Assembly (NCBI GenBank): GCA_029204225.1
Contig: MU832590.1
Location: 1 to 64,000, forward strand
Origin: Diphasiastrum complanatum
Taxonomy: Eukaryota; Streptophyta; Lycopodiopsida; Lycopodiales; Lycopodiaceae
DNA: 64,000 bases
Reading direction: 5' to 3'
Made by a program: the position numbers and the translations under genes
Shown: positions 46,496 through 60,245 of the stretch, in pieces
How the letters are laid out: each line of letters starts with the position of its first letter
Numbering within the stretch: position 1 is the first letter of the stretch
Notes under the pieces: generated by a model
What the model was told of the DNA's origin: nothing
What the model saw: the letters and a program-made list of their open reading frames with translations, nothing else
The model's database searches: none

Positions 46496-49400
46496 TCATC
46501 CAACTTCCTTAGATTGATTGGGATTTGAATGCACTTCATCAGCCTTGGCAGTCTCAACACCAGCTCCCTGGTGCGACTTGTTTAACTGTACCTGTGACGC
46601 ATGCCTCTTACCTTTGAAATGTGCCTGTAAGTCCCCCTTACTAAAGCAATTTACATCACATAATTCGCACCTTCGTATCTTTCCTCCATTACCTTTCTTT
46701 AACATAAACTGATTGCCAGTTGCTCTTTCAAGATTGTTTTGCTTAGATTTCTTATTAGGATATCTCACCATATCCTCGGCAAAGCTTCTTTTACCCAGAT
46801 TGGAGACTTCACCGCCCTGGATACCAGGCGCCTCCTTTCCATCAGATGCATTGATAACACGATCACGTGTAACCTTGACCTTTTCCTCTCCTTCACCCTT
46901 TGCTGGTTGAATCTTCTCAGCATCATCGAGTTCAGCTTTTCTGGATTCTGGCGTGATAGTTGCACTGGCAGATTCTATCCCAACATTCTCATCCTTTTCC
47001 ACAAACTTGTCTGCCTTGTTTGATGCTTCTTCATTCAACTTAAGCTTATGCCTCTTTCCTCCAAGATGAGTTTTAAAATTGAATGTTGTGTCACACTCTA
47101 ATTGGCAGACAGAGCACCAGGTTTGGTTTACTCCTTTAGCCGTATGCTTGAAGCTTGTCGATAATACTTCATGTCTCCGAACAAAAGGAAGTCTGTCATG
47201 CCTCTCAAGAGATCTCTGCAGCAACAGCTAAATAATCATGACACCATTGAAACTTCATACTCTCAGTAATGTAGGCACATACATTTGTACTTACAATGTA
47301 AATACTTTTGTGTATTGATGTTAACTCTTGCAAAATACCTGCAAATAAAGGACGTGCAACCTTACAACTTCATGGAGTCCACCCACAAAGTCTTAGACCA
47401 TCAAACCCAGTGTGCGCGGACTCCATCATACTATAACATGTATGATCTCTGCATGAAGGTTGTTACAGAAACTGACGACCTAAGCTTGCAACAATCTTGG
47501 TGCATCAAAGGAACTAGCCAGATAAAGCATACGTGTGTCACACCAGCTGCACATTATCAGCTAGGCCAAAAACAGCTAGTGTGCATATAAAAGATGATCA
47601 GCTTTGTCACAACTGATCAAACTACCAACCAAACATATTTGGAAACTCCCTGTCTAGGAGGTCCCGAGGAAGTTTACACAAGAATGTTGAGACTTGTCAA
47701 TTGTTTGTTAAATGTTTAGAACTCTTCATGGAGACATGCTCTGTAAAAAATTGAATTTCCAGATTACATAATGGCTAATGGGCACTTCCAAATTTTCACT
47801 CTCTTAGAACTTAAAAAAAATTACAAGCCTTTACAAGCATTTGAAAAGTGCTTGATATGTTCCACATTTTATAAGCAGGTTACATGCACAAACACGCATC
47901 CACATTAGCTTTCATTTTCACTCAACTCCCAGAGGCAAAGGGCAGACTCAGCCATGATGCAAGCTAGCACTAAAGAAAATAAGAGACGATCCCTGCAAAG
48001 GATTATTGCAGTTGATAGATTGATATTAGGACGGTGCTCAACATAAAAAAGGAGATGAGGAGTCTTAAACTTTATGGAGTTCACTCACAAAGTCTTCGAC
48101 CAAGTCACTCATGCATAGCATGGACTAAATGCCATTACATCCCTACGCATGCGATCAGAGCACAACAGTAAGTGCAGGTCACATGCACAGACATGCATCC
48201 ACATTAGCTTCCATACATTTGTACAGAGACCAGTCACCAATGTATTGGGTTTCAATCAATTCCCCAGAAGTAAAGGGCAGACTCAGCAATGAATGCAAGC
48301 TAGCACCAAAGAGATTAAGACATGATCCCCTACCTGCAAAGACTGATAAGAGTTGATATCAATAGGATGGTGCCTGATATAACAAAGGAGATAAGCTGTC
48401 TTAAACTTTATAAAGTCACCCACAAAGTCTTTGACCATCGTATGTATTATGGACTACATGCCACTAAACAGTATTCCAACTTCCCTTTCGAAAAATGTTC
48501 TCATTTCCTGTACATTGAAGGCATCGATCCAATCTGGATGGAAGATAGATCTTCATATGTGTAACGGGTCAAGACTTAACAGGTCATGATCGTCTCTCTT
48601 TGAAAGTACAGGAGGTTAGATGTGATACAAAGCAAGGCAAGAACAGTGGACTGCCTTATCAACCATTTTAAAACTACTCATGCGATACCCAATTTCAAAA
48701 TTGGAAACAAATTGGCAGAAGGCCCTGGCCCCCCCATGTGGCAATTATGTTGGAACAAAAAGGTGTAGCTAAAGAAGCTAATCAGGACACTGGAAAGAGA
48801 AGGGCCTATGTGAAATTGGACAATCATCAAGCAAAGATCTTCAAGTGACAAGAAGCGTAAAGAAGCTGTAAAGACCAGTACTTGGTCTGAGAACTGTGAA
48901 GACATGAGCAATATAAGATGGTAGACTTTCACCAAAATTTTGAGAACAATCGGAACTAAGTGCAATAAAGTTTGTGCAAATACAATACCAAGCAAAATAG
49001 AATAGCTGGTTCAATAAAGAAAGTAAAGAGGTAAGGAAGCAGTGAAAGCCAGCAATTCACAAAGGCATCCTCACAAAAGAGATGGTTATAGCTTATAAGT
49101 GAATAGTAAAGAGGCAAAATATGGCACTTTCTTAAAGAAGAACAAAAAGCATTACATAAGGAGCTCACATCAAATCTCAAAGCAATATAAAGCATGTTTT
49201 GCTGCTAATTTCTAGCTAACAGGCTTTGCAATGAATGGATTTAAGCAGCTACTATCTAGAGCTACAAAACACAAGGGATTTCATGTACTTTTGTTTGGTT
49301 CCATAAATTCTGATAAATATTCAATGATGAATGGTGATCACCAAAGAAACATCCATTCCCATAACTTGAAAGGTAAGCTTTTCAAATAGCTCACATCTTC

Positions 49401-52400
49401 CATATGAAAGCTGGGACTCAGACAAATTCTTATAGTACTTGTATGACTGACTTCAGGAAAGGAAGAATGTAGATGAACTCTAACTTCCAACCACTGTAAA
49501 AACTTGGTGGAATTTTTATAGTTCATTTTAGAGGGTTTTAGAGGGTAAAATTGTCCTCCTATGTCTGCAGAAAAAGTTTTCCTTGCAAAGAGCTTCCTAG
49601 CATAAGGTGCCTCATGACCATGGGATTTCTCGCAGAAATGGCTTCATGTGCACAAGAGCCATGGGCTTGTTTCCCTGAAGCATAACACACAAGTCAGTCA
49701 AAGTGAAAAAAGAGCAAACAAAAAGCCATCAGGATTTTATCTGTGTAAAGGTCTGGGTTACTGCCATTTCGGGTTTCAAGACCCCTTCCTCAGGCTACCA
49801 AACTTGGGGGGTAGGGGTCCTCAAACCAATAAAGGCCTGCACACACCTCTTTACTCTACACTTAAATTTCAAAAAGGTGGAACCACGGAAAATTAATTTG
49901 AGTCAAAAATATCCATCAAGAAACTTTCCTGATAAGAATCCAGCATAGTCGCACAATGGAACCACGAATCGCAGTTCAAATCGAGGTTCGAACCGCAATT
50001 CCCAGAAGGTTTTAGGGTTTAGAGAATCTTTTTTTTTCATATATGTTTGCATCTGAGACACTTCATCTATTTTCTGTGATCTTGGAATTTGCAATGTAAT
50101 AATGATCAGTGAAGCAATTTGGGAGAAACATGGACGCAGATCAGATCAGAAACCTAGATAGAAAACAGGAACCAAAAATTGCAGAATCGAAACTCACTAT
50201 CAAGAATCAAAACTTGCAGAATTGAAACTTGAAGCTCATTATCGCATACATTGAAATCAGCCTGCAAAAATCCAACATTGAAATCTGCAAAAAATGCTGT
50301 TAATCGTGAATAGTAGCCATGCTGCAAAAAATCAGGATCGAATTTGGAACATTAATTCTCTTCAGCGAATCGCAATTCGCTGCAACACTGGAATCCAGCA
50401 ATTACCCTGACCCCTTTACTCATCTGATGAGGAGACCGGATACACAGAAGTAGAGAGGTTCTTCTCATGACTCTCTAAAAACGCTGGAGAATGCAACTTC
50501 CTTATTTGGGAAAGAATAAATATCAACTATCATGCAAGTCCAATACCAAAAATTTCTCTAAAAGAGCGCAGTTTTGACTAAACTGATATATGGCTTGGAA
50601 CAAACGACATAAATCCATGTTGCAAAAAATAGTTAGATCTTATTATTAAGGGATGCTCGGCGGAGATACTACATAATTGGAACATAAAACTGTTTTAACC
50701 AAAACCATAGAATCTGAGAACCGCCCCAAAAACAGCCCAAAAAAAAGCCAAAAAAGGCCCAAAAAAAACCAGAACTGTTTAGAGAATTTAATTAAACCAC
50801 CATAGCATTTAATTAATTAATTAATGGCATTTTTTTTAATTCCCACCATAGAATTAATGAACCGTCCACGGTTCACCACGGTTCTGAGAACCGTACAGTT
50901 CACAAATTTTTTTGCCTGGAACCGTGGTGAACCGTACAGTTAATCAATTAATTAATTAATTAAATTTTTTTTTGTTTCCCACCCCCAAAAATAGCCCAAA
51001 AAATGCCAAAAAAAGTTTGTGACATCTGTGAAATCTGGTTCAATCTGTGAAATCATTTGTGAGATCAGAGGACCATTTTGTGAAGTCTGTGAAATCTGGT
51101 TCAATCTGTGAAATCATTTGTGAAATCAGATCCAAAAATCTGTGAAATCTGGTTTTATCTGTGAAATCATTTGTGAAATCAGAGGACCATTTGTGAAATC
51201 TGTGTAAAATCTGTGAAATTTATGAAATGGGGACCAAAAATGACTTGGGAGAGGGTTTGGGGGGAAATTGGGAAAAAAATAAATAAATATTAATTAATTA
51301 ACTAACTACAGGAAACGTACCATGAACCGTGGTACGGTTCCCAGCACCCACGGTTCTGAGAACCGTGGTTTCTATGATTCCCACCCCCAAAAACAGTGAA
51401 ATGAGGGCAAAAATCCGTGGGAGGGGTTTTGGGGGCAAAAAAAATAATTAATTAATTAAATACAGGAACCGTACCACGGTTCATGAACCATGGTACGGTT
51501 CAAATCAGGGTTCCCAAGACCCGTGGTTCTTGGAACCGTGGGTTCTATGATCAAAACAGAACTCATGAAAATCAAAATCAACAAGGTCAATATACAGACT
51601 CTAGTCTCTTAATTGTGCTTAAGGCTGTGATAAAAAGTACATGTCAATCAGCACCAATTAGCCAAATAGCAAAATTTACTAAAGAAGTGTACAAGTACCA
51701 CACAAGATGCAAAAAAAAGGATATTATTATTAGCACACAACTAACACTGGAACAGATTCTCACCTACAACATAAGTGTGCACAGCCAGTGCATCTTATCT
51801 AAACAAGTTACTGAGATGGATAACGTGCATGAGTTATTACAGCAAAAAAACCACACAACGTAACAGTTCACATAAATAAGCTTAAGCACACTAAAAAGGA
51901 AAAGGATAGGCATATAGATGCCACTAGTGTAAAAAATCCACTCTTACATGAAGCTTATTAAAAATGTAGCCTAAAAGTCTGCTGAAAACATCTGAAATAT
52001 ACAACCTTACAGGTCTAAAGCCCATGGTAAGTCATAGCAGCAAAAAGTTTTCCCCTCATGGGGAACTGCCGTATTCCATGGTGCACTTAATGCATTCAAG
52101 AGTTTTCTCACCCAAACAGCATCAAGATGTTGGAATTTTCATCCACACCTGACTAGAGACTAACTTAGATTGCGAAATATTTGCAACACATAGTTCGGCT
52201 GCCCTTCCTACTGCTTGAAAGATAGGACAGCCTGTGAACCCCTCATTCACAGGCTGTCCTATCTGTACCAAAGACGCAAAACATATTTGTGATCAAGTGC
52301 AAAAGAAGTAAAATATACTTGCAATCACGCCAAAAAAAAACAACCCTTTTAAAGAGGGCTGTCTTAATGAGACTGCTCTAAATAAACTACAGGCCAGCAT

Positions 52401-53328
52401 TGGTAGCCAAAAGTCTTGTCAACTCTCTAGAGGACTGGCCAGGGGCCCTTGTACTTACCTCACGTAGAAAAGCCTTACGAGCCTCACGATCCATATGAGC
52501 CTCGCGATCCATACGATCCATATGAGCCTCGCGATCCATACGATCCAAAAGAGCCTCGCGATCTAGATCTCGCTTTTGTTTAAGCGCAGCCAACACCAAG
52601 TCATTTCGGCGCTGCCATTCCCACTCCTGCGGCCCGCTGGCAAAAGCAGGCCCTAAAGAGGTAAATGGTGTAAGATGCTCGTAAGCCATTCTTCCTGGCA
52701 GCAAACCTGCTTGAGCATGATGCAAATACGATGGCACACCGCCATCCACATGCACCAAACTGCGGCCGCCTCCTAAACCCAAGTCTTGAGATAAATGAGA
52801 AGATAAATATGGCAGCGAAGCGGCAACCCCAAAGGGTGGCATTGATGCCATCACTGTGTTCCCTACGCCATTCTGCAAGGCTGTAGGTAATGCGCCGCTC
52901 TCAAACCCTTGCTGCCCTATTTCCAGGTTTCTTTCGCCTCCGTAAAAAGGTGAAGTCTGAGATCCAAAAACATCCCCTGCTGTTTTGCCTTCCAGAGACT
53001 CAACCGTGTAATACCCCTGCCCTGAGGAAAGACTGTGCTGGGGCACAGGAGCACTATATACAGATGCTGCTGCTGCATCAAAGGGCAGTATTCCTGCCAC
53101 AGATGATGAAAATTCTTGCCTTCCTAGGTCACGATCAAAGTATCCGCCTAAACTATTGCTAAGGTGTGGCTGAAAAGAAGAGCCCCCAGGGGATGGGAAC
53201 ATCATCTGATTTGCGATACTTGCAAGGCCACCTCCGCCGCTCCTGCTGCTCAACAAAGGCTGCTGCTGTGCTGCTGCATTATCCACCATGTAAGCTCCGA
53301 CTGACTCAAACCCTAAACGTGGATCCAT
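46496..53328 (-). CDS. Zinc-finger protein with two U1/matrin-type C2H2 fingers (two exons)
   Basis: Exon 1 is 53328-52459 (290 codons, ATG at 53328, ending GAG|GTAAGTA). Exon 2 is 47215-46496 (239 codons and stop, acceptor TTGCTGCAG). Both borders are strong and the phase is 0, giving about 529 residues; further exons inside the 5.2-kb intron cannot be excluded. The N-terminal half is Gly/Ser/Ala/Gln-rich and probably disordered. It ends in a charged segment with repeated D-R-E-A-H-M-D-R (about 260-285). Fingers lie at about 324-346 and 473-495, each C-X2-C-X12-H-X5-H with K-R-H endings, the U1/matrin type often found in RNA- or dsRNA-binding proteins. A basic K-K-S-K cluster between the fingers may be a nuclear signal. 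An ATG 23 codons upstream (53397) is in frame, but I prefer 53328. The exact family and role are not recognised. Confidence 0.8.
47876..48450. repeat. Tandem duplication of about 300 bp in the intron
   Basis: 47876-48110 and 48174-48435 share long blocks ('acatgca[c/g]', 'catccacattagctt', 'aagggcagactcagc', 'tgcaagctagcac', 'ttaaactttat'). A third partial match to the last block ('cacccacaaagtctt') occurs at 47375. No coding content. Confidence 0.75.
50850..51560. repeat. Palindromic ACCGT-rich and 'tctgtgaaatc' repeat block in the intron
   Basis: The hexamer aaccgt or its complement acggtt occurs many times at 50860-50945 and 51310-51545, often as palindromes such as acggttctgagaaccgt. A 34-base near-perfect palindrome lies at 51467-51500. 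Between the two clusters, 'tctgtgaaatc' and 'catttgtgaaatcag' recur several times (51017-51230). AATT-rich runs separate them. No gene. Confidence 0.8.
52220..52264. other. Perfect 19-bp inverted repeat (hairpin)
   Basis: gataggacagcctgtgaa (52221-52238) is followed by a 7-base loop and its exact complement (52246-52263); one more A-T pair extends the stem. It lies in the first part of the zinc-finger gene's intron, about 200 bases past the donor. It could be a hairpin RNA, a short MITE remnant or a chance product; none is shown. Confidence 0.85.
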
Positions 53329-53518
53329 CACCAGCCACGCTTTTTGTTGTGAAATGCGCACAACCCAGCTTCCTGCTTGAGGATTGATCGAGTGCACCTA
53401 CATACCTTCTCAAAGACGAAGGAAGAAAGAAAAAAAGGGATGACGGATCGTCCTTGCTGAAGAAAGAAGAAGAGGGGAAGAGGAGAGATGATTGGAGTTG
53501 CAGTTATTTAGAAGCTTA

Positions 53519-53535
53519 TTTAGGGTTAGGGTTTT
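53519..53535 (-). promoter_or_regulatory. Telo-box upstream of the zinc-finger gene
   Basis: On the gene's sense strand the sequence is AAAACCCTAACCCTAAA, a double telo-box core (AAACCCTA), about 190 bases upstream of the start codon. Telo-boxes are common in promoters of plant genes for translation and cell division. A second AAACCCTAAAC at 53309-53319 is within the coding start region. Confidence 0.5.
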
Positions 53536-53689
53536 CACACACAAAGGCAAGTTATTTTACATTTAAATTTTTTTTGACCAAGATCGTTACGAAATGCTCA
53601 TGTGCTATGTGTCAACTTTTTATTGGATGTTCACTTGAGGTTTGTGAGAAGAATGCTCACACAAAATTATGGTTGTAAAATTCATATGA

Positions 53690-56600
53690 AAATTGTGCTT
53701 CTCGAGGTGCATATTACAAAGAATACCTAAGCACTTGGCATTACGATTGGTGAAAGGCACCGGTCGAGGGCTTTATGTGCATGGAGGGCCCTTGCTAGAG
53801 GGCAGGAGCCCAAGGGCAGGGCCCCCAACCTACACAGAAGGTCCAAGGCCCTCGGGCCTTCCACGCCGTAATGCCATGTTTGGTTTTTTCTTTGGACAAA
53901 ATCGTCAAAATACTGAATGGTTGATGAGAACTCTAGACAGAATCTCAAAACCGTAAACTCCCTAATGACAATTTTGGACAAAACGATTGCTTACTTCACT
54001 CGCAGGCAAATGGTGCCTCTCAAAGTACATCCAAAATACACAAAAAAAAAAATGAAGACAAGGCATTACGGGTCATGTGAGGTTGCACACTACAACTCAC
54101 ATGGATGTCCCAAAGTGGCATATGACACTTAGGGCCAACCCAACCAAGCTCTTTGTGGATTTTTCCTTAGAGAAGATTCTCTCATCTCCACAATCCCCAA
54201 TGGCAACGAAAAGAGCCTAGTTTGGTGGGGGTGTAGCAATGTTTGCAGCTAAGAACAAGTTGCTAGTGGGCACATTGCTAATAGAGCCACGGCTCATACA
54301 ATAATTTTTTATTCAATGCAAAATGTCGTAACATGTTTTTGGAGTGTATCAAGTCCACCAATCTTGCTAGAGTGCAACAAGTCCCCCATTTTGTTGGAGT
54401 GTAGCACCAAAAGCTAGATTTCACTAGAGTGCATCCTCAAAGGTCCACCCCTTTTGTTGGAGTGCACCATTGATTTCCTATAGTTGTGGTCTAACAACAT
54501 GCTAGTACATCAACTTCAAGTGAAAAATCTCTAGTGGTTTTGCATTTCTTGATTTTTTGATAAAGAATCTAATTGAATTATTTGCCTTATCCTTGATTTT
54601 GGGCATTGCATTGCAAAAGGCAATACTTTGTGTTTAAGTTGGTAAGTTGAGTTTACGCAAAAATGAACATTAAAATCAAAATCTTAAATTATAAGGGTAT
54701 ATGCAGCAAAAGTTTTGTCACATTGCTAAGGACTTAATTGCAAAAACTACATTCATTAGATGCACCTCTATATGCAAGTCATAAATAGCAAAAAAAGGGT
54801 CATGTCCTCTCTTTTTTTTGCATGCATGCCAAAGCTTTAATTGCAAGGCTTGAATGAGAAAGAATTGAGGTGCTTGTAGGTTCTCATTACTTAGAAAAAA
54901 GCAATCCATACATTTAGAATGATGTGCTTTCTCTTAATCAAACTAAATTTCTCTTTATTGACAATGATAATAAGCCAAGTTATAATCTTATTGGCTATCA
55001 TTTTTGCAACAAATTTACATGGAAAGTTCAACATAGTAAGAGGTTTGAAGTATATAAGTTGGGTACATTGTCTAAGTAAGCATAGATGGATTCTATTGAT
55101 ATTGTGGAGTTTCAATCATTTTCAAATTAATTGCTACTACTAGGTGAGTCATTTGTATAATGGTCTACCTTTATACCACACATATTACTCTATCTTCTAG
55201 TTGTGTCATTCTATCATCTTCTCCATATTCATCAATCTCAGTCATAAATTCCTAAAGACAAGACTTGTTCACCCGTGATGCTGAATTCTTAGACAATTAG
55301 ACGCTTACATCAATAGGATCATTATCAAGCTTTAAAACTGGTTGTTTTCTCTCATTTGTATTTTGTCATATTATGGTATTAGTATATAAGTTTTAAAATT
55401 GAAATTATTTACACAACATTGGGCTCATCAAACTAACTAATTTTGCTTTTTATTACTCTTAGATATGAGCTCAAATGGAGAAGCTATAGAAGTTTTAATT
55501 TTCAATTTTAAAAAAAAAAAAAAACAAACTAAAACAATTGCAGGTGATTTAACTTAGAAATAGGGCCTATTAATTTTTTTTGAAAAACTAGTCACATTAG
55601 AGAAATTTTGAGTCTCACAAAACATGTTTCAAACCACCTTAGAGTTTTGAAATTTTGAAAAGCTATGGTCTTGGATAATAAAAAAAATCAAACATTTTCA
55701 CGGTGTCACGACTCATAGATTTTCGTGGACAGCTACATAGGCTTACCTAGGTATGATATAGGTTGATGATGTAGGTTGATGACGTGTGAATGTGAGTCAA
55801 TAGAATGATGCGAAATGAGTGAGAGGGGGATTCAATGAGAGGCTTGAGCAATTCCTCATGTGTAGGAATGAAGAAAAAGGGATACAAAATATCATTGCAT
55901 TGCCATAAATTATATGTCAAAATGGAGAGCCACATCCACGCAATTGCATGAGGACAGAGGTTATTACACCATTATATGTGATAGGCACATGAGATGACAA
56001 AGGAAATGAAGAAGTCCTAAATACTTCCTTGCGAAATGATGTAAGTCAAAAGATAGATTGCAAAACGGTTCACGCAATGATGGAACTGGCCAAATCATAG
56101 ACAAACTCAATTGTTAACAAAAATTAACAATCTTGTAAGTACCATTGCGTAATAGTTAGCCATTGACTAGTCTATAGAGGCTTAAAGAGAGGTCCTATCA
56201 TAATGTAGAAAAAAATCATAAAAGTTGTATATTAGACAATCAACACGGATTTGTGAGAGAAAATATATAATGTACTTTTTTCCATCAAATTCGAAAATGG
56301 ACAAATCAACAATAGCAAGAGAGTCTATATGTAAATGCAACATAAGAATAATGTGAGAAACATAAATCACACTAAACTTTAACCAGAAACAAATATGAAC
56401 AAAGAGACATGCAATTATATGTCTCTTTGCTTACTTGATATGGATTGGTCACTGTCCAAATAGCTTGTTCTTCTATACTTTGACAGCACTACTTCTTTTG
56501 TTTTGGCTTGCATTAGTCTCCCAATTGATAGAAGGAAATGTACCCTATTGAAAGAGGTTTCTTCTCTTTTTGAAGAGGTTTTTTTTTAGGTAGATAGTCA

Positions 56601-57090
56601 TTGATTGGGCGCATGTTGATTGGGCACCCATAAATGATGTCTCGTACACTGTTTTGAAGTATTCTTTTTGGGGTAGATAGTCGGTAGACTGATTGATGTA
56701 TATGCACCCATAAATAAGGTCATTTCCACTATATCGAATAAGTTTTTATGAGGAAAACAGTCGCTGAGAACCATTTCGTATAAATGCACCTATCTATGAT
56801 ACACTTTGCCTCTCATTTTTTATGGATTTTAATGGCTATACAATTGCTGATTTTGTAGGATGCTTATACGCCCTTCTATTGTGGATAATGGACTCTTCTT
56901 GACTTCTTCTTATGGCATTCATACCACATGTTGTCTTTATGAGGGATCAACATGGCACATATCTACCTTGATACCCAATATTATGTATGGATTTCAAAAT
57001 GTTCAACTTATGGTGTTTTAACATCATTTTTTGTCTCATAAAAGTATTATTGTATTATATGCTTGAATATGGTTCCTTGTCCTCACACTA
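53690..57090. other. Gene-free stretch with weak degenerate repeats
   Basis: No recognised coding region. At 54335-54475 'gagtgcaacaagtccccca'-like units recur four or five times at about 30-40-base spacing. At 56580-56790 a unit of about 86 bases ('ggtagatagtc..gcacccataaat') recurs two to three times. A (A)16 run lies at 55510. Confidence 0.45.
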
Positions 57091-57092
57091 AT

Positions 57093-58800
<1,708 letters not shown>

Positions 58801-59084
58801 TTGAGATGCAACCCCGACTACCCTTTGGACGGGGTAGTACCAAACCTTTATCTTTACTTGTATTTTATGGCTAACTAGGTCTGTTTTATAGTTTAGTCCA
58901 CAGGATGGTTTCATGATGCAGTTGCACTTAATTGTGGGGAGCCTCTTCCTCCTCCTCATCCCTTTAGACTGTCATTTGTTGCATGAGGAAAGCTATTGAG
59001 GTTCACAATCTTATTTCTTCTACTAATATAGCTACATGAAATGTTGATGGCCCTGATGATAAGATCTTTTGCCTTGTTGACGTA

Positions 59085-60245
59085 ATGACTATCTTGGATT
59101 GGATCAAGATTTGTATGGATTTCATTAAAAATAAGGATGCCCTAAACATAGTCAAAAGTATTGTTATTGGCCTCCCTAACTATGTTGAACGTATTGCTAT
59201 TGAAGAAAGTTTTTGCAATTCACATATTCAGAAGATTTTTACATGTTTAAAAAAAGAAAATGGTGCCTTGACTACTGATACCCCTACCCACACCGAACCT
59301 CCTCTTTCACCTCACCCTTGATCTTTACCAAAGACCTTGATGAAGATAGTACTTTCCAAGAGTCTTTCTCGTAGGAAATTTGTGAAGTCGACAATCAGTC
59401 TGCCTTTGAATTCTGTCAAGCCAAGGATTGCCAAGTACCTTTGGTACCTGGTCATACTATTGAGTTTAAATCTGCCAAAACTGCCTATAAGCTTTGGAGC
59501 CTTCCTTCTGTAAACTTCCTGGCACCCATCTCTATTGAACTTTGGATCACTCTTACCCATCTTACTGATGCAGAAGTCCAAGCCTGCAAGCTTGCCTCTT
59601 TGCATAAGAATCCTTCCTTTGACACTCTTGTTGCCTTTGATACCATCATAAAAATGAGCAGGTTTGAACCCTCGAGATGTCCTTCTGAGCAGACCTGGGC
59701 TAGAACTAGGGACAACTTTGACACTGGCTTCAATAGGATGAGCCTACATCAAGCTAGAATTTGGAACTGGAAAAGTCCTTTTTCTAAATGCAAATGTTGG
59801 GACAAATGCAAAAACAGCCCTTCTATTATCTAGTTTGATCACGCTATCTGTTATATGATGAATAACTTTCCCAAATTCTTCTCTGGTGCCTCTACAAAAC
59901 CAACTAGATGTCTTCTTCCTTTGGCTACATAAATCTGCTAGAGATGTCGTCAAAGCCCACCTTGTCTTTATTTACATTAGACAACACGTGATTGATGTTG
60001 CCATTGAACTTTCCAATAACCCCACTACTAAGCTTCTTGCACACCTTGGCGATGCCGAGAACATTCGTGAAATTGAACGCCTCTTTAAAAAGCCTAGCTT
60101 ATCTACCTTACAGGACAAATACTTCCAGAATACAAGCAACGGTAACAAGAAGAGGAAATACTTTCTGAACAAAGGCAATGAGGGGCATAGCAGTGGTGGC
60201 AAAGAGGATATTCCAATTAGAAGGCTGAATATTTACCATCATTGA
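59085..60245 (+). pseudogene. Unidentified degenerate coding-like region
   Basis: Three neighbouring plus-strand frames (59085-59321, 59441-59833, 59886-60245) have amino-acid-like composition (for example Y-K-L-W-S-L-P-S near 59470 and a basic K-K-R-K-Y-F-L-N-K-G near 60150). Together they look like one frame broken by shifts and stops. I recognise no domain. It could be a decayed gene or the gag/ORF1 of a transposon. Confidence 0.3.

Noticed and set aside
46518-47023. Plus-strand frames of 64-94 codons
   Set aside because: Antisense shadows of zinc-finger exon 2.
53700-53960. GC-rich stretch with 84-87-codon frames on both strands
   Set aside because: The frames have no recognisable domain and mirror one another on a locally GC-rich patch; no gene evidence.
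54891-55143. 74-codon frames on both strands
   Set aside because: AT-rich, hydrophobic by composition only, no domain, no splice or promoter support.
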